A stretch of 13,427 nucleotides of DNA from DATARH01 sp035570495 (GCA_035570495.1 DATMLO010000054.1:1-13427); one strand, 5' to 3'; shown: positions 6,816 to 13,333, counted from the first letter of the stretch. Program-made: numbers and translations. The notes: generated by a model not told the origin, from the sequence alone.

Positions 6816-7919
6816 CTAGTCGAAGGTCAGCACGGTGCGCGCGACTTCGCCGGCCTTCATCGCCCGGAACGCCTCATTGATGTCCGAGAGGCGGCCGGTC
6901 TTGGTGACCATCGCGTCCAGGTCGAGCCGGCCCTGCTTGTAGAAATCGAGGTAATGCGGGATGTCGATCCGGAAGCGGTTCGAGCCCATGCGCGAGGTCT
7001 GCACCTTGCACTCAGGACGCAACGCCATCCACGGAAACTCGATCGTCGCGTCGGGCGGCAGCACGCCAACGATGGTCGCCGTGCCGCGGGTCGCCAGGCT
7101 TTCGACCGCCTGGCGGCAGAGCTTCGAATTGCCGACCGCCTCGAAGGCATGATCGACCCCGAGGCCGCCGGTCAGCTCCTTGACCGCCTTCACGGGATCG
7201 GTCTCGCTCGAATTGATGAAATGCGTCGCGCCGACGCGCATCGCCATCTGCCGCTTCTGGCCGAACTGGTCGATCGCGATGATCTGTCGCGCGCCGCCGA
7301 TCCGCGCACCTTGGACGATCGACAAGCCGACCCCGCCGCAGCCATAGACCGCGACGGTCTGCCCGGCCTCGAGCCCGGCGCTGCGCAACGCCGCGCCAAC
7401 GCCGGTCAGCACGCCGCAGCCGACCAGCGCCGCCTTGTCGAGCGGGATATCGGGGTCAATCTTCACGATCGAGTTTTCGTGCAGCAGCATCTTCTCGGCA
7501 TAGGACGAGATGTTGATGAACTGGCGTACCGGCTGACCATTCAGCGACAGGCGCGGCGTCTCGCTGTCCTTGCGCTGAACAGTGCCGTTGCTGTTGCTGC
7601 AGACATTCGGGTGGCCGGATAGGCATTGCGGGCAGGTGCCGCAAAACCCGCTAAGGCAGGCGACGACATGATCGCCGGGCCTGACGCTGGTGACGTCGCG
7701 GCCGACCGCCTCGACAATGCCCGCGCCCTCATGGCCGAGCACGATCGGCCGGTCGAGCGGCCAGCGCCCGACACCATCAACGACGTGCAGGTCGCTGTGG
7801 CAGACGCCGGTCGCGACGGTGCGTACCAGCACCTCGCGCGGCATCGGCTCGTCGAGCTCGACCTTCTCGATGGTCAGCGGCTCATGCGGTTTTCTGAAGA
7901 CCGCAGCCTCGATCTGCAT
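6816..7919 (-). CDS. Zinc-dependent alcohol dehydrogenase (medium-chain family)
   Basis: A 367-residue NAD(P)-dependent alcohol/aldehyde oxidoreductase. Catalytic zinc ligands: Cys40 in GVCHSD, His63 and Glu64 in GHEGAG, and Cys168 in VGCGVLTG. The structural zinc loop is complete: Cys93, Cys96, Cys99 and Cys107. The nucleotide-binding GCGGVG is at 193-198, and Asp217 at the end of the second Rossmann strand favours NAD over NADP. The overall pattern resembles class III/glutathione-dependent formaldehyde dehydrogenases and actinobacterial NDMA-dependent alcohol dehydrogenases, but substrate cannot be assigned. It is the first gene of the operon with the TTC38-like and MetE-like genes, and is divergent from the SnoaL-like gene across 74 bases. 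One possible substrate, methylthioacetaldehyde, is considered in the findings. Confidence 0.92.
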   Translation of the reverse strand: MQIEAAVFRKPHEPLTIEKVELDEPMPREVLVRTVATGVCHSDLHVVDGVGRWPLDRPIVLGHEGAGIVEAVGRDVTSVRPGDHVVACLSGFCGTCPQCLSGHPNVCSNSNGTVQRKDSETPRLSLNGQPVRQFINISSYAEKMLLHENSIVKIDPDIPLDKAALVGCGVLTGVGAALRSAGLEAGQTVAVYGCGGVGLSIVQGARIGGARQIIAIDQFGQKRQMAMRVGATHFINSSETDPVKAVKELTGGLGVDHAFEAVGNSKLCRQAVESLATRGTATIVGVLPPDATIEFPWMALRPECKVQTSRMGSNRFRIDIPHYLDFYKQGRLDLDAMVTKTGRLSDINEAFRAMKAGEVARTVLTFD

Positions 7920-7993
7920 GGCGGATTCCTCACATCAGCGACGGGTTTTCCGCCATGCTACACTTCCCGCCGCACGCTTGGGGAGGGAAACGC
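7920..7993. promoter_or_regulatory. Divergent intergenic region, probable promoters for both flanking operons
   Basis: These 74 bases separate the divergent starts of the alcohol dehydrogenase operon and the SnoaL-like gene, so promoters for both directions should lie here or just inside the genes. A TACACT at 7959-7964 could be a -10 box for the + strand, but no good -35 lies 16-18 bases upstream, so the exact promoter is not supported. The + strand half contains the ribosome site of the SnoaL-like gene (GGAGGG at 7982-7987). Confidence 0.4.
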
Positions 7994-8419
7994 ATGGCCG
8001 ATAACAAGTCCCTTGGGCTGGAAGAGAAAGACGCGATCCGCGAGGTGATGGCGCAATACTGCTTCGCGCTCGACGACGGCCGCTTCGCCGATATGGCGGC
8101 CTGCTTCACCGAGGACGGCACCTGGCAGACGTTTTTCGGCAAGGCGACCGGGCACAAGGCGATCGCCGAGTTCGCCGCGGGCCTGCGCGCGCACCGCACC
8201 GAAAATCCGCGCGCGATCCACCATGTCACCAACATCGTCATCGCGCTCGACGGCGACACGGCCAAGGTGCGCTCGAACTGGACGACGGTGCAGAACGCGC
8301 CCGACGGGCCAAAAATCGGCTCGGGCGGCGCCTATGACGACGACATGGTCAAGGTGAACGGCCGCTGGTACTTCCGTCTGCGCGTGATCGACCGCTACAT
8401 CCGTCCGGAGAAGGAATGA
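7994..8419 (+). CDS. SnoaL/NTF2-like small protein
   Basis: A 141-residue cytoplasmic protein with the cone-shaped NTF2-like fold of the SnoaL type. Visible features: an N-terminal helix, then QYCFALDDGRFADMAACF (21-38) and TEDGTW (39-44), a helix with GHKAIAEF (53-60), HHVTN at 76-80 in the first core strand, and the closing GRWYFRLRVIDRYI (123-136). Members include ring-hydroxylating dioxygenase small subunits, dehydratases, isomerases and polyketide cyclases; nothing here picks one. ATG 7994 is chosen because GGAGGG lies 6 bases upstream; the frame is open back to an ATG at 7955, which would add 13 residues with no ribosome site. The gene stands alone between a divergent operon and a repeat-containing gap. 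Confidence 0.82.
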   Translation: MADNKSLGLEEKDAIREVMAQYCFALDDGRFADMAACFTEDGTWQTFFGKATGHKAIAEFAAGLRAHRTENPRAIHHVTNIVIALDGDTAKVRSNWTTVQNAPDGPKIGSGGAYDDDMVKVNGRWYFRLRVIDRYIRPEKE

Positions 8420-8441
8420 CGGAGTTGAGGCCAGGCCATCG

Positions 8442-8481
8442 CATCCTTCGAGGCTCGCCTCGCTCGCACCTCAGGATGAGG
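8442..8481 (+). repeat. Palindromic intergenic repeat unit, copy 1
   Basis: An imperfect hairpin of about 40 bases. The left arm CATCCTTCGAGG (8442-8453) pairs with CCTCAGGATG (8469-8478), with a two-base bulge, around a CTCGC-rich loop. I recall very similar units, reading CATCCTTCGAG...CCTCAGGATGAGG, scattered between genes in Bradyrhizobium- and Rhodospirillales-type genomes. It begins 22 bases after the stop of the SnoaL-like gene and could also act as a 3' stem-loop for that mRNA, although no T-run follows. Confidence 0.7.
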
Positions 8482-8505
8482 TGATTTGTGCCATTCGCGA
8501 ACCTC

Positions 8506-8565
8506 CCTCATCCTGAGGTGCCTTCTGAGCGACGCGCGGCGTCGATCGGAAGGCCTCAAAGGACG
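8506..8565 (-). repeat. Palindromic intergenic repeat unit, copy 2 (inverted, longer loop)
   Basis: The same unit in opposite orientation, about 60 bases. CATCCTGAGG (8509-8518) pairs with CCTCAAAGGACG (8554-8565), the same bulged arm as copy 1 with small changes. Inside are further stems: GCCTTC (8520-8525) with GAAGGC (8549-8554), and GACGC (8531-8535) with GCGTC (8539-8543) closing a three-base loop. Bases 8506-8521 are a perfect 16-base reverse complement of 8466-8481 in copy 1, so the pair could also fold into one larger cruciform across a 24-base spacer. Confidence 0.7.
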
Positions 8566-8588
8566 CAACAACCCATGCAGGCATCGCC

Positions 8589-9074
8589 ATGAAACGGCTC
8601 ACCGCGGTCGGACTCGTCGCCCTGACCAGCTTCACCCTTTCGGCGCAGGCGCAGCTCCTGACCCACAAGGATCTGTCGCTTGCCGTCGCGCTCGAAATCG
8701 CCAAGACCGCCTATGACCAATGCACCGCCGAGGGATACGGCGTGTCGGTTGTCGTCGTCGACCGCGCCGGCGACACGCTTGTCGCGCTCAAGGGCGACAA
8801 GGCCGGACCGCATACGCTGGAGAACGCCCGGCGCAAGGCCTACACCGCGCGCACCTTCCGCACCGCGACCAGCGCTTACGCCGAGAAATATGCGACCGGC
8901 GACATGGTCGTGCGCGAGCAGGTGACCCTGCCCAATGTCATCGCTATCGCCGGCGGGCTACCGATCAAGGTGGGCGACGACGTGATCGGCGGCGCCGGGC
9001 TTTCGGGCACGCCGGGGGTCGACGAGCCCTGTGTCCAGGCGGGCATCGACAAAGTCGCCGATCAACTCAAATAG
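8589..9074 (+). CDS. Exported GlcG/HbpS-like (DUF336) protein
   Basis: A 161-residue protein of the GlcG/HbpS family (Pfam PF03928, heme-degradation-associated domain). A signal peptide is clear: MKR, a hydrophobic core, and a likely cut after SAQA (residue 21), so the mature protein is periplasmic or secreted. Family features: GVSVVVVDRAGDTLVALKGD (51-70), the helix ENARRKAYTARTF (78-90), AGGLPIKVGD (121-130) and the glycine-rich IGGAGLSGT (133-141). Streptomyces HbpS in this family binds haem and senses redox stress, while GlcG itself has no settled role; haem binding here is inference. ATG 8589 is chosen because it starts the signal peptide; GCAGG upstream is a weak ribosome site. Its stop is 8 bases before the thioesterase-like gene, so the two are probably cotranscribed. 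Confidence 0.85.
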   Translation: MKRLTAVGLVALTSFTLSAQAQLLTHKDLSLAVALEIAKTAYDQCTAEGYGVSVVVVDRAGDTLVALKGDKAGPHTLENARRKAYTARTFRTATSAYAEKYATGDMVVREQVTLPNVIAIAGGLPIKVGDDVIGGAGLSGTPGVDEPCVQAGIDKVADQLK

Positions 9075-9082
9075 GACGCTGC

Positions 9083-9919
9083 ATGGAACCCTGGATCGAG
9101 ACCTATCGCGGCGCGGTCAGCCCGTGGGAGACCGACGTCACCGAGCATTTCACGGTAGCGTTCTATTTTGACCGTGTCGCGATGGCCGAGGCTTCGCTGG
9201 CGGCCGAGCTCGGCCTTACCGACACGCTGCGCGCCAGAAGCTTTGTCCGCCGCTACGATGTGCGCTACGCACGCGAGCTGCGTGCCGGCGCGGCCTTACA
9301 TATCGAGAGCGCGGCGCTCGGTTCCGATGGCGATGGGATACGGCTCGGCCACCGGTTTATCGACTCGGTGACCGGCGAGTGCATCACCTGGTTCGACGTG
9401 CACTGGGACGGTGTCGCGGCGCCGCGCGGCTTCGACAAGAAGATCGCGGCCTGGGACGGTCCGGAATTCGAGGCGCGGCCCGACCCGAAAGACCTGACAA
9501 AGCTGATTCCGACCTCGACCGGCCGCATCGAGCCCGGCGACCTCGACGAGTTCGGCCGGCTCGGCATCTGTGGCACGGTGCATAAATTCACCGATTCCTC
9601 GGTGCAGATCGGCGCGGCGATCGGGCTCACCGCCGACTACATCAAGACGGGCCGGCGCGGCTTTTCGACATTCGAGTTCCGCGTGCGGATTTCCGGCGCG
9701 CTCGGACTCGGCGACCGCTACGAGACGCGCACCGGGATCGCCCATCTCGGCAATTCATCGCTGCGCTTTCTGCACGTGATGCGCGATGTGAAGACGGGAC
9801 AGGAAGTCGCGCGTCTCGGCCAGTTCGGCGTGACGCTCGACCTCGACGCGCGCCGCCCGGCCGCGCTCGCGCCGGAGCTGCGCGAACGCGCCGAGCGGCT
9901 GGTGCTGCCTACCGGCTAA
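9083..9919 (+). CDS. Double hot-dog thioesterase-like protein
   Basis: A 278-residue protein that looks like two acyl-CoA thioesterase (4HBT-type) hot-dog domains in tandem. The first half has SPWETDVTEHFTVAFYFDR (13-31), the usual position of the catalytic acid and His in 4HBT folds, and a strand rich in VRRYDVRYARELRAG (55-69). The second half repeats the pattern with PGDLDEFGRLGI (151-162), a helix, then TFEFRVRISGALGLGDRYE and SSLRFLHVMRD. Probable role: hydrolysis of a CoA or ACP thioester; a dehydratase of the same fold is the alternative. Substrate is unknown. The ATG at 9083 follows AGGA; the frame is open upstream to 8720, but that stretch lies over the GlcG-like gene and is Arg-rich. 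Its TAA overlaps the stop of the convergent transporter gene by 4 bases. Confidence 0.75.
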   Translation: MEPWIETYRGAVSPWETDVTEHFTVAFYFDRVAMAEASLAAELGLTDTLRARSFVRRYDVRYARELRAGAALHIESAALGSDGDGIRLGHRFIDSVTGECITWFDVHWDGVAAPRGFDKKIAAWDGPEFEARPDPKDLTKLIPTSTGRIEPGDLDEFGRLGICGTVHKFTDSSVQIGAAIGLTADYIKTGRRGFSTFEFRVRISGALGLGDRYETRTGIAHLGNSSLRFLHVMRDVKTGQEVARLGQFGVTLDLDARRPAALAPELRERAERLVLPTG

Positions 9920-9930
9920 GCCTCGGCGCG
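9887..9930. terminator. Possible shared stem-loop at convergent gene ends
   Basis: CGCGCCGAG (9887-9895) and CTCGGCGCG (9922-9930) are a perfect 9-base inverted repeat flanking the overlapping stop codons of the thioesterase-like and MFS genes. Such a stem could end transcription from both sides, but neither strand has a T-run after it, the loop is 26 bases, and chance dyads are common in GC-rich DNA. Weak call. Confidence 0.3.
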
Positions 9931-11283
9931 CACCGGCATGGCGTCGGACTGCCGCTCGTACACCGCTTCGCTCGAGATGTCCTGGTTGGTGTAATCGGGC
10001 AGGAACAGCGTCGAGACGATGCTGACAACAGCGCAGACCGCGATATAGATCGCGACCGGATAACCCGAGCCGGTGCTGGCGAGCAGCGCCGTGGCGATCA
10101 GCGGCGCCGGGCCGCCGGCGATGATCGACGCCAGGTGATAGCCGAGCGACGCGCCGCTATAGCGCAGCCGCGGGCTGAAGCATTCGGCGATCAGCGCGGC
10201 CTGCGGCCCGTACATCATGTCGTGCGGGATCAGCGATACGACGATCGCCAAGAAAATCCACCCTGGCACCATCGTGTTGAGCAGCGTGAAATAGACGAAG
10301 CCCCAGATGCCCATCGTCACCGTGCCGATCAGGTACATCTTCTTGCGGCCGATGCGGTCGGAGATGGCGCCGGCGACCGGTAGCGTGATCGTCGACACCG
10401 CGGTCGCGCACAGCACCGCGAGCAGCAACGTGTCGCGCGAGCTGTGCAGGATCGTCGTCCCGTAGGTAAAGATGAACGCGACGAAGATATAAAATGGCCC
10501 CTGCTCCGCCATCCGGCACAGCGCGGTCAGCACGATCTCCTTCGGCTGCTTGCGGAACACCTCCAGGACCGGCGCCCGCGCCATGTCCTGCTTGTCGAGG
10601 ATGCGCTGGAACACCGGTGTTTCGAGGATGCCGAGCCTGATCCACATGCCGATCGCGACCATGACGATGCTGATCCAGAACGGCACGCGCCAGCCCCAGT
10701 TGAGGAACTGATCGCCGGAGATCGCGCTGAAGACCAGCACCATGACATTGGCGATAAACAGGCCCGCCGGCGCCCCCCATTGCGGCCACGAGGTGATAAA
10801 CCCGCGATGCGAATTGGTCTTGGCCCATTCCATCGCGATCAGCGTGGCGCCACCCCACTCGCCACCGATCCCGATGCCCTGGATGAAGCGCACCAGGGTC
10901 AGGATGACCGCGCCCCAGATGCCGATCGAGGCGTAGCTCGGCACAAAGCCGACCGCAAAGGTCGAAAGGCCGGTCAAGAGCAGGGTCGCGATCAGCGTCA
11001 CCTTGCGGCCGATGCGGTCGCCGTAATGGCCAAAGAACGCCGCGCCGACCGGCCGCGCGATAAACCCGACCGCGTAAATGCCGAACGCTTGCAACGTGCC
11101 GGTCAACGGGTCGACTGACGGGAAATAGAGCTTGGCGAAGACCAGCGGCGCGACCAGCACGTAAAGCAGGAAGTCATAGGCCTCGATCACCGTCCCGACG
11201 GTCGAGGCAACGACGGCGCGGCGCAATTGCGCGGCGTGCTCGGCATCGGAAAGCGAATCTGCGCGGATTGCGGACGCGGCCAT
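9916..11283 (-). CDS. MFS transporter, metabolite:H+ symporter (MHS) type
   Basis: A 455-residue inner-membrane transporter with about 12 membrane segments. It carries the MHS signature: TVIEAYDFLLY (31-41), GFIARPVGAAFFGHYGDRIGRKVTL (split over 73-97) with the MFS loop 2-3 motif GDRIGRK, then RFIQGIGIGGEWGGA, and a second GRKK motif (DRIGRKKM) in the mid-protein repeat. Relatives move shikimate, alpha-ketoglutarate, proline/betaine or other organic acids with protons; the substrate here is not readable. I chose ATG 11283 because AGGGAGA (11291-11297) lies 7 bases upstream. An ATG at 11340 in the same frame would add 19 residues but has a poorer ribosome site and runs through an inverted repeat. 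It is downstream of the CNT gene with a 104-base gap. Confidence 0.9.
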   Translation of the reverse strand: MAASAIRADSLSDAEHAAQLRRAVVASTVGTVIEAYDFLLYVLVAPLVFAKLYFPSVDPLTGTLQAFGIYAVGFIARPVGAAFFGHYGDRIGRKVTLIATLLLTGLSTFAVGFVPSYASIGIWGAVILTLVRFIQGIGIGGEWGGATLIAMEWAKTNSHRGFITSWPQWGAPAGLFIANVMVLVFSAISGDQFLNWGWRVPFWISIVMVAIGMWIRLGILETPVFQRILDKQDMARAPVLEVFRKQPKEIVLTALCRMAEQGPFYIFVAFIFTYGTTILHSSRDTLLLAVLCATAVSTITLPVAGAISDRIGRKKMYLIGTVTMGIWGFVYFTLLNTMVPGWIFLAIVVSLIPHDMMYGPQAALIAECFSPRLRYSGASLGYHLASIIAGGPAPLIATALLASTGSGYPVAIYIAVCAVVSIVSTLFLPDYTNQDISSEAVYERQSDAMPVRAEA

Positions 11284-11290
11284 TTGCTCA

Positions 11291-11297
11291 TCTCCCT
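11291..11297 (-). promoter_or_regulatory. Ribosome binding site deciding the MFS start
   Basis: On the - strand this reads AGGGAGA, ending 7 bases before ATG 11283. It supports the 455-residue form over the 474-residue form starting at 11340. Confidence 0.65.
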
Positions 11298-11314
11298 GTC
11301 TGCCGTGCTCTATT

Positions 11315-11334
11315 GAGGCGGCCGGAACCGCCTC
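11315..11334 (-). other. Inverted repeat in the leader of the MFS gene
   Basis: GAGGCGG (11315-11321) and CCGCCTC (11328-11334) are perfect 7-base arms around six bases. In the MFS mRNA this makes a GC-rich hairpin ending 17 bases before the ribosome site. No T-run follows, so an intrinsic terminator is not well supported; a leader stem or chance are alternatives. Confidence 0.35.
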
Positions 11335-11369
11335 GGGCATCTTTCGAGATTGATGCTATCAGCCGATAT

Positions 11370-11386
11370 GGTCTTGTAACAAGACC
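11370..11386 (-). promoter_or_regulatory. Perfect 17-base palindrome between CNT and MFS genes
   Basis: GGTCTTG (11370-11376), a 3-base centre, and CAAGACC (11380-11386) form a perfect dyad that starts 1 base after the CNT stop codon. It is AT-richer than its surroundings. It could be an operator for a dimeric regulator of the MFS gene, or a 3' hairpin of the CNT mRNA. No T-run follows on the - strand. The spacing does not fit the FadR-type GntR consensus. Confidence 0.4.
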
Positions 11387-11387
11387 G

Positions 11388-12626
11388 CTAGACGAGCATC
11401 CCCACCACCGCGCCCGACATGCAGCCGGCCATCGTGCCGGCGAGGATCGAACGCAGACCGAGCTGCACGATCTCGGCGCGTCGCTCGGGCACCATCGCGC
11501 CCATGCCGCCGATCAGGATGCCTAGGCTGCCAAAATTGGCGAAGCCGCACAGCGCATAGGTCATGATGAGGCGCGAATGGGCGTCGAGCTGGTCAGCGGG
11601 GAGTTTCGCCAGGTCGATATAGGCGACGAACTCGTTGAGTACGACCTTGGTGGCCATGAGCTGCGCCGCGGCGTCGGCCTGATCGCCGGGGATGCCGATC
11701 AGCCACATCACCGGGCGCAGCACGTAGGCGAACATGCGCTGCAGCGTCAGCGGCGCTCCGCCCCATTGCGGCAACAACCCCAGCAACGCGTTGACGAGGC
11801 TCACCATCGCGATCAGCACGACCAGCATCGCGATGATGTTGAGCAGAAAGACGATGCCGTCGCGCGTGCCTTTCGCGATCGCGTCCATCGTGCTGACCGG
11901 CGGGTCGTCGATCTGGAGATCCGCCGTGGCTGACGGATCGGGGTGGAACGGCACCATCAGCGCCGCCACGGCGAGCGCCGCCGGGGTGCTGATCACCGCC
12001 GCGACGAGGATATGACCAAGCGCGTCGGGAATCACCGGCCCGAGGATCGAGGCGTAGAGCACCATCACGGTGCCGGCGATCCCGGCCATGCCGCAGCTCA
12101 TCAGCGCGAAGAGCTCGCCGCGTTTGAGACGCATCAGATACGGGCGGATCAGCAGCGGCGCCTCGATATGGCCGACAAAAATATGTACCGCCGCGCCCAA
12201 CCCGAGCGGCCCGCCGATCCCCACGGTGCGCCGCAACCCCCAGGCGAAAATTCGTACGATCCGCTGCAGCACACCCCAATAAAACAACAGCGTCGCCAGC
12301 GCGCTGATCACCAGCACCAGCGGCAGGGCCTGAAACGCGAAGATGAACGCGGCGCCTGGCTGGCTCTCGGCGAACGGCAGCGGCGCGCCGCCGAGATAAC
12401 CGAACACGAAGCTGGTACCGGCCTCGGTCGCGCGCTGCAACGCGCGGACAGCGGCGTTCAGCAGCAGAAAAAGCTTTGCGGCAGGCGGGAAGCGAAGCAG
12501 CACATAGGCGAGGGCAAACTGCAACGCCACCCCGGCAACGACAACGCGCCGCGGAATGGCCCACTTGTTCTCGCTGATCAGCCAAGCCAGCAGCAGCAGC
12601 GCTGCAACCCCCGACAATCCCCGCAT
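11388..12626 (-). CDS. CNT-family (NupC-like) nucleoside transporter
   Basis: A 412-residue concentrative nucleoside transporter, which imports nucleosides with Na+ or H+. Family motifs: EAGTSFVFGYLGG (68-80), GHIEAPLLIRPYL (152-164), RGELFALMSCGMAGIAGTVM (169-188), KVVLNEFVAY (327-336) and CGFANFGSLGI (360-370). Compared with Vibrio cholerae CNT as I remember it, the ribose-contact residues are kept (Glu332, Asn364, Ser367), and the glutamate of the first hairpin is kept (Glu155). The usual GQTEAP nucleobase motif reads GHIEAP here, so the Gln and Thr are replaced. This suggests an altered base preference. GGGGGAA precedes ATG 12626. It lies 30 bases after the methyltransferase gene on the same strand, so it could be in the ychF transcript. 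Confidence 0.92.
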   Translation of the reverse strand: MRGLSGVAALLLLAWLISENKWAIPRRVVVAGVALQFALAYVLLRFPPAAKLFLLLNAAVRALQRATEAGTSFVFGYLGGAPLPFAESQPGAAFIFAFQALPLVLVISALATLLFYWGVLQRIVRIFAWGLRRTVGIGGPLGLGAAVHIFVGHIEAPLLIRPYLMRLKRGELFALMSCGMAGIAGTVMVLYASILGPVIPDALGHILVAAVISTPAALAVAALMVPFHPDPSATADLQIDDPPVSTMDAIAKGTRDGIVFLLNIIAMLVVLIAMVSLVNALLGLLPQWGGAPLTLQRMFAYVLRPVMWLIGIPGDQADAAAQLMATKVVLNEFVAYIDLAKLPADQLDAHSRLIMTYALCGFANFGSLGILIGGMGAMVPERRAEIVQLGLRSILAGTMAGCMSGAVVGMLV

Positions 12627-12656
12627 CGTTCCCCCGAACGTGCTTTTATCTGTAGC

Positions 12657-13322
12657 TTACCCTCCCAGCCGCTCGGCGACGATGTGCCAGTGCCATGAGC
12701 CTGGCCTGTGCTGTTCGGCCTGCGTGAGGCTCAATAGATCAAAGCCGGAGAACAGCGCCACCAGCGTCGTCGCGTCGCAATAGAAATGCGGGTGGTTGCG
12801 CTCATCGTCGGGGCCGTCGCAGACCATCGTGCCGGGCGCGACAAGGCGGCCGCGGGCATAATCGACGTGGCGCAGGGGCAGCATCGTGCTCTGATAGAGG
12901 CCACCCGGCTTCAGCACCCGCCAAATCTCGGCGATACGTGCGCCGACATCGCCCATCGTCCCGTGATAGATGACGTTCCACGACAGCACATAGTCGAAGC
13001 TGGCATCCGGGTAGGGCAGCGTGTCGGCATTGCCGTGCCGCAGACCGAGCTTGAGGCCACGACCGGCGGCCGTCTCGCCGAGCACGGCGAGCCCGGTCTC
13101 GCTGCCGTCAAGCGCCTCGACCTCGAACCCCTCGGCCGCGAAGAGCAGCGCGTGCCGGCCAACGCCGCAGCCCAGATCGAGCATCCGCCGCGCCCCGCGC
13201 GCCCGCAATTCCGGGATCAGCGCGACGACCGACGGATGGGCGTCGATCCAACCGGCGCGGCCGGCCTCGGTGCCCCAGCGCTGCTCCCAAGCGTCGATCG
13301 CCGTACCGGTTTGCGCGGGCAT
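12657..13322 (-). CDS. Class I SAM-dependent methyltransferase
   Basis: A 221-residue cytoplasmic methyltransferase of the Methyltransf_11/25 type. The SAM-binding motif I is MLDLGCGVGR (47-56), the acidic end of strand 2 is ALDGS (70-74), and the following motifs are GNADTLPYPDASFDYVLSWN (split over 97-116) and EIWRVLKPGGLY (132-143). The C-terminal part has PHFY (178-181) and an unusual SWHWHIVAER (209-218), likely part of the acceptor site. Acceptor unknown; small molecule seems more likely than RNA since no RNA-binding domain is present. ATG 13322 is chosen because AGGAGG (13328-13333) lies 5 bases upstream; the frame is open to 13379, but that would run into ychF. It starts 10 bases after the ychF stop, and its ribosome site overlaps that stop codon by one base. 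Confidence 0.9.
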   Translation of the reverse strand: MPAQTGTAIDAWEQRWGTEAGRAGWIDAHPSVVALIPELRARGARRMLDLGCGVGRHALLFAAEGFEVEALDGSETGLAVLGETAAGRGLKLGLRHGNADTLPYPDASFDYVLSWNVIYHGTMGDVGARIAEIWRVLKPGGLYQSTMLPLRHVDYARGRLVAPGTMVCDGPDDERNHPHFYCDATTLVALFSGFDLLSLTQAEQHRPGSWHWHIVAERLGG

Positions 13323-13327
13323 CACGG

Positions 13328-13333
13328 CCTCCT
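13328..13333 (-). promoter_or_regulatory. Ribosome binding site deciding the methyltransferase start
   Basis: On the - strand this is AGGAGG, 5 bases before ATG 13322, and its first base is the T/A pair of the ychF stop codon. The placement suggests translational coupling with ychF and rules in favour of the 221-residue product. Confidence 0.75.

Noticed and set aside
7959..7964. TACACT as a -10 promoter box
   Set aside because: No acceptable -35 element at the right spacing, so the promoter is not called beyond the divergent region as a whole.
8466..8521. Intrinsic terminator of the SnoaL-like gene
   Set aside because: The stems are strong but no T-run follows any of them; the repeat-family reading explains the sequence better.
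8442..8565. CRISPR array or attachment site
   Set aside because: There are only two units, they are inverted rather than direct, and no integrase, cas gene or tRNA is nearby.
8720..9082. N-terminal extension of the thioesterase-like protein
   Set aside because: It lies over the GlcG-like gene, is very Arg-rich, and the ATG at 9083 follows AGGA.
11943..12698. Open frame of 251 codons on the + strand opposite the CNT gene
   Set aside because: Composition is Arg/Gln/His-rich without domains, and the opposing strand encodes a clear CNT transporter.
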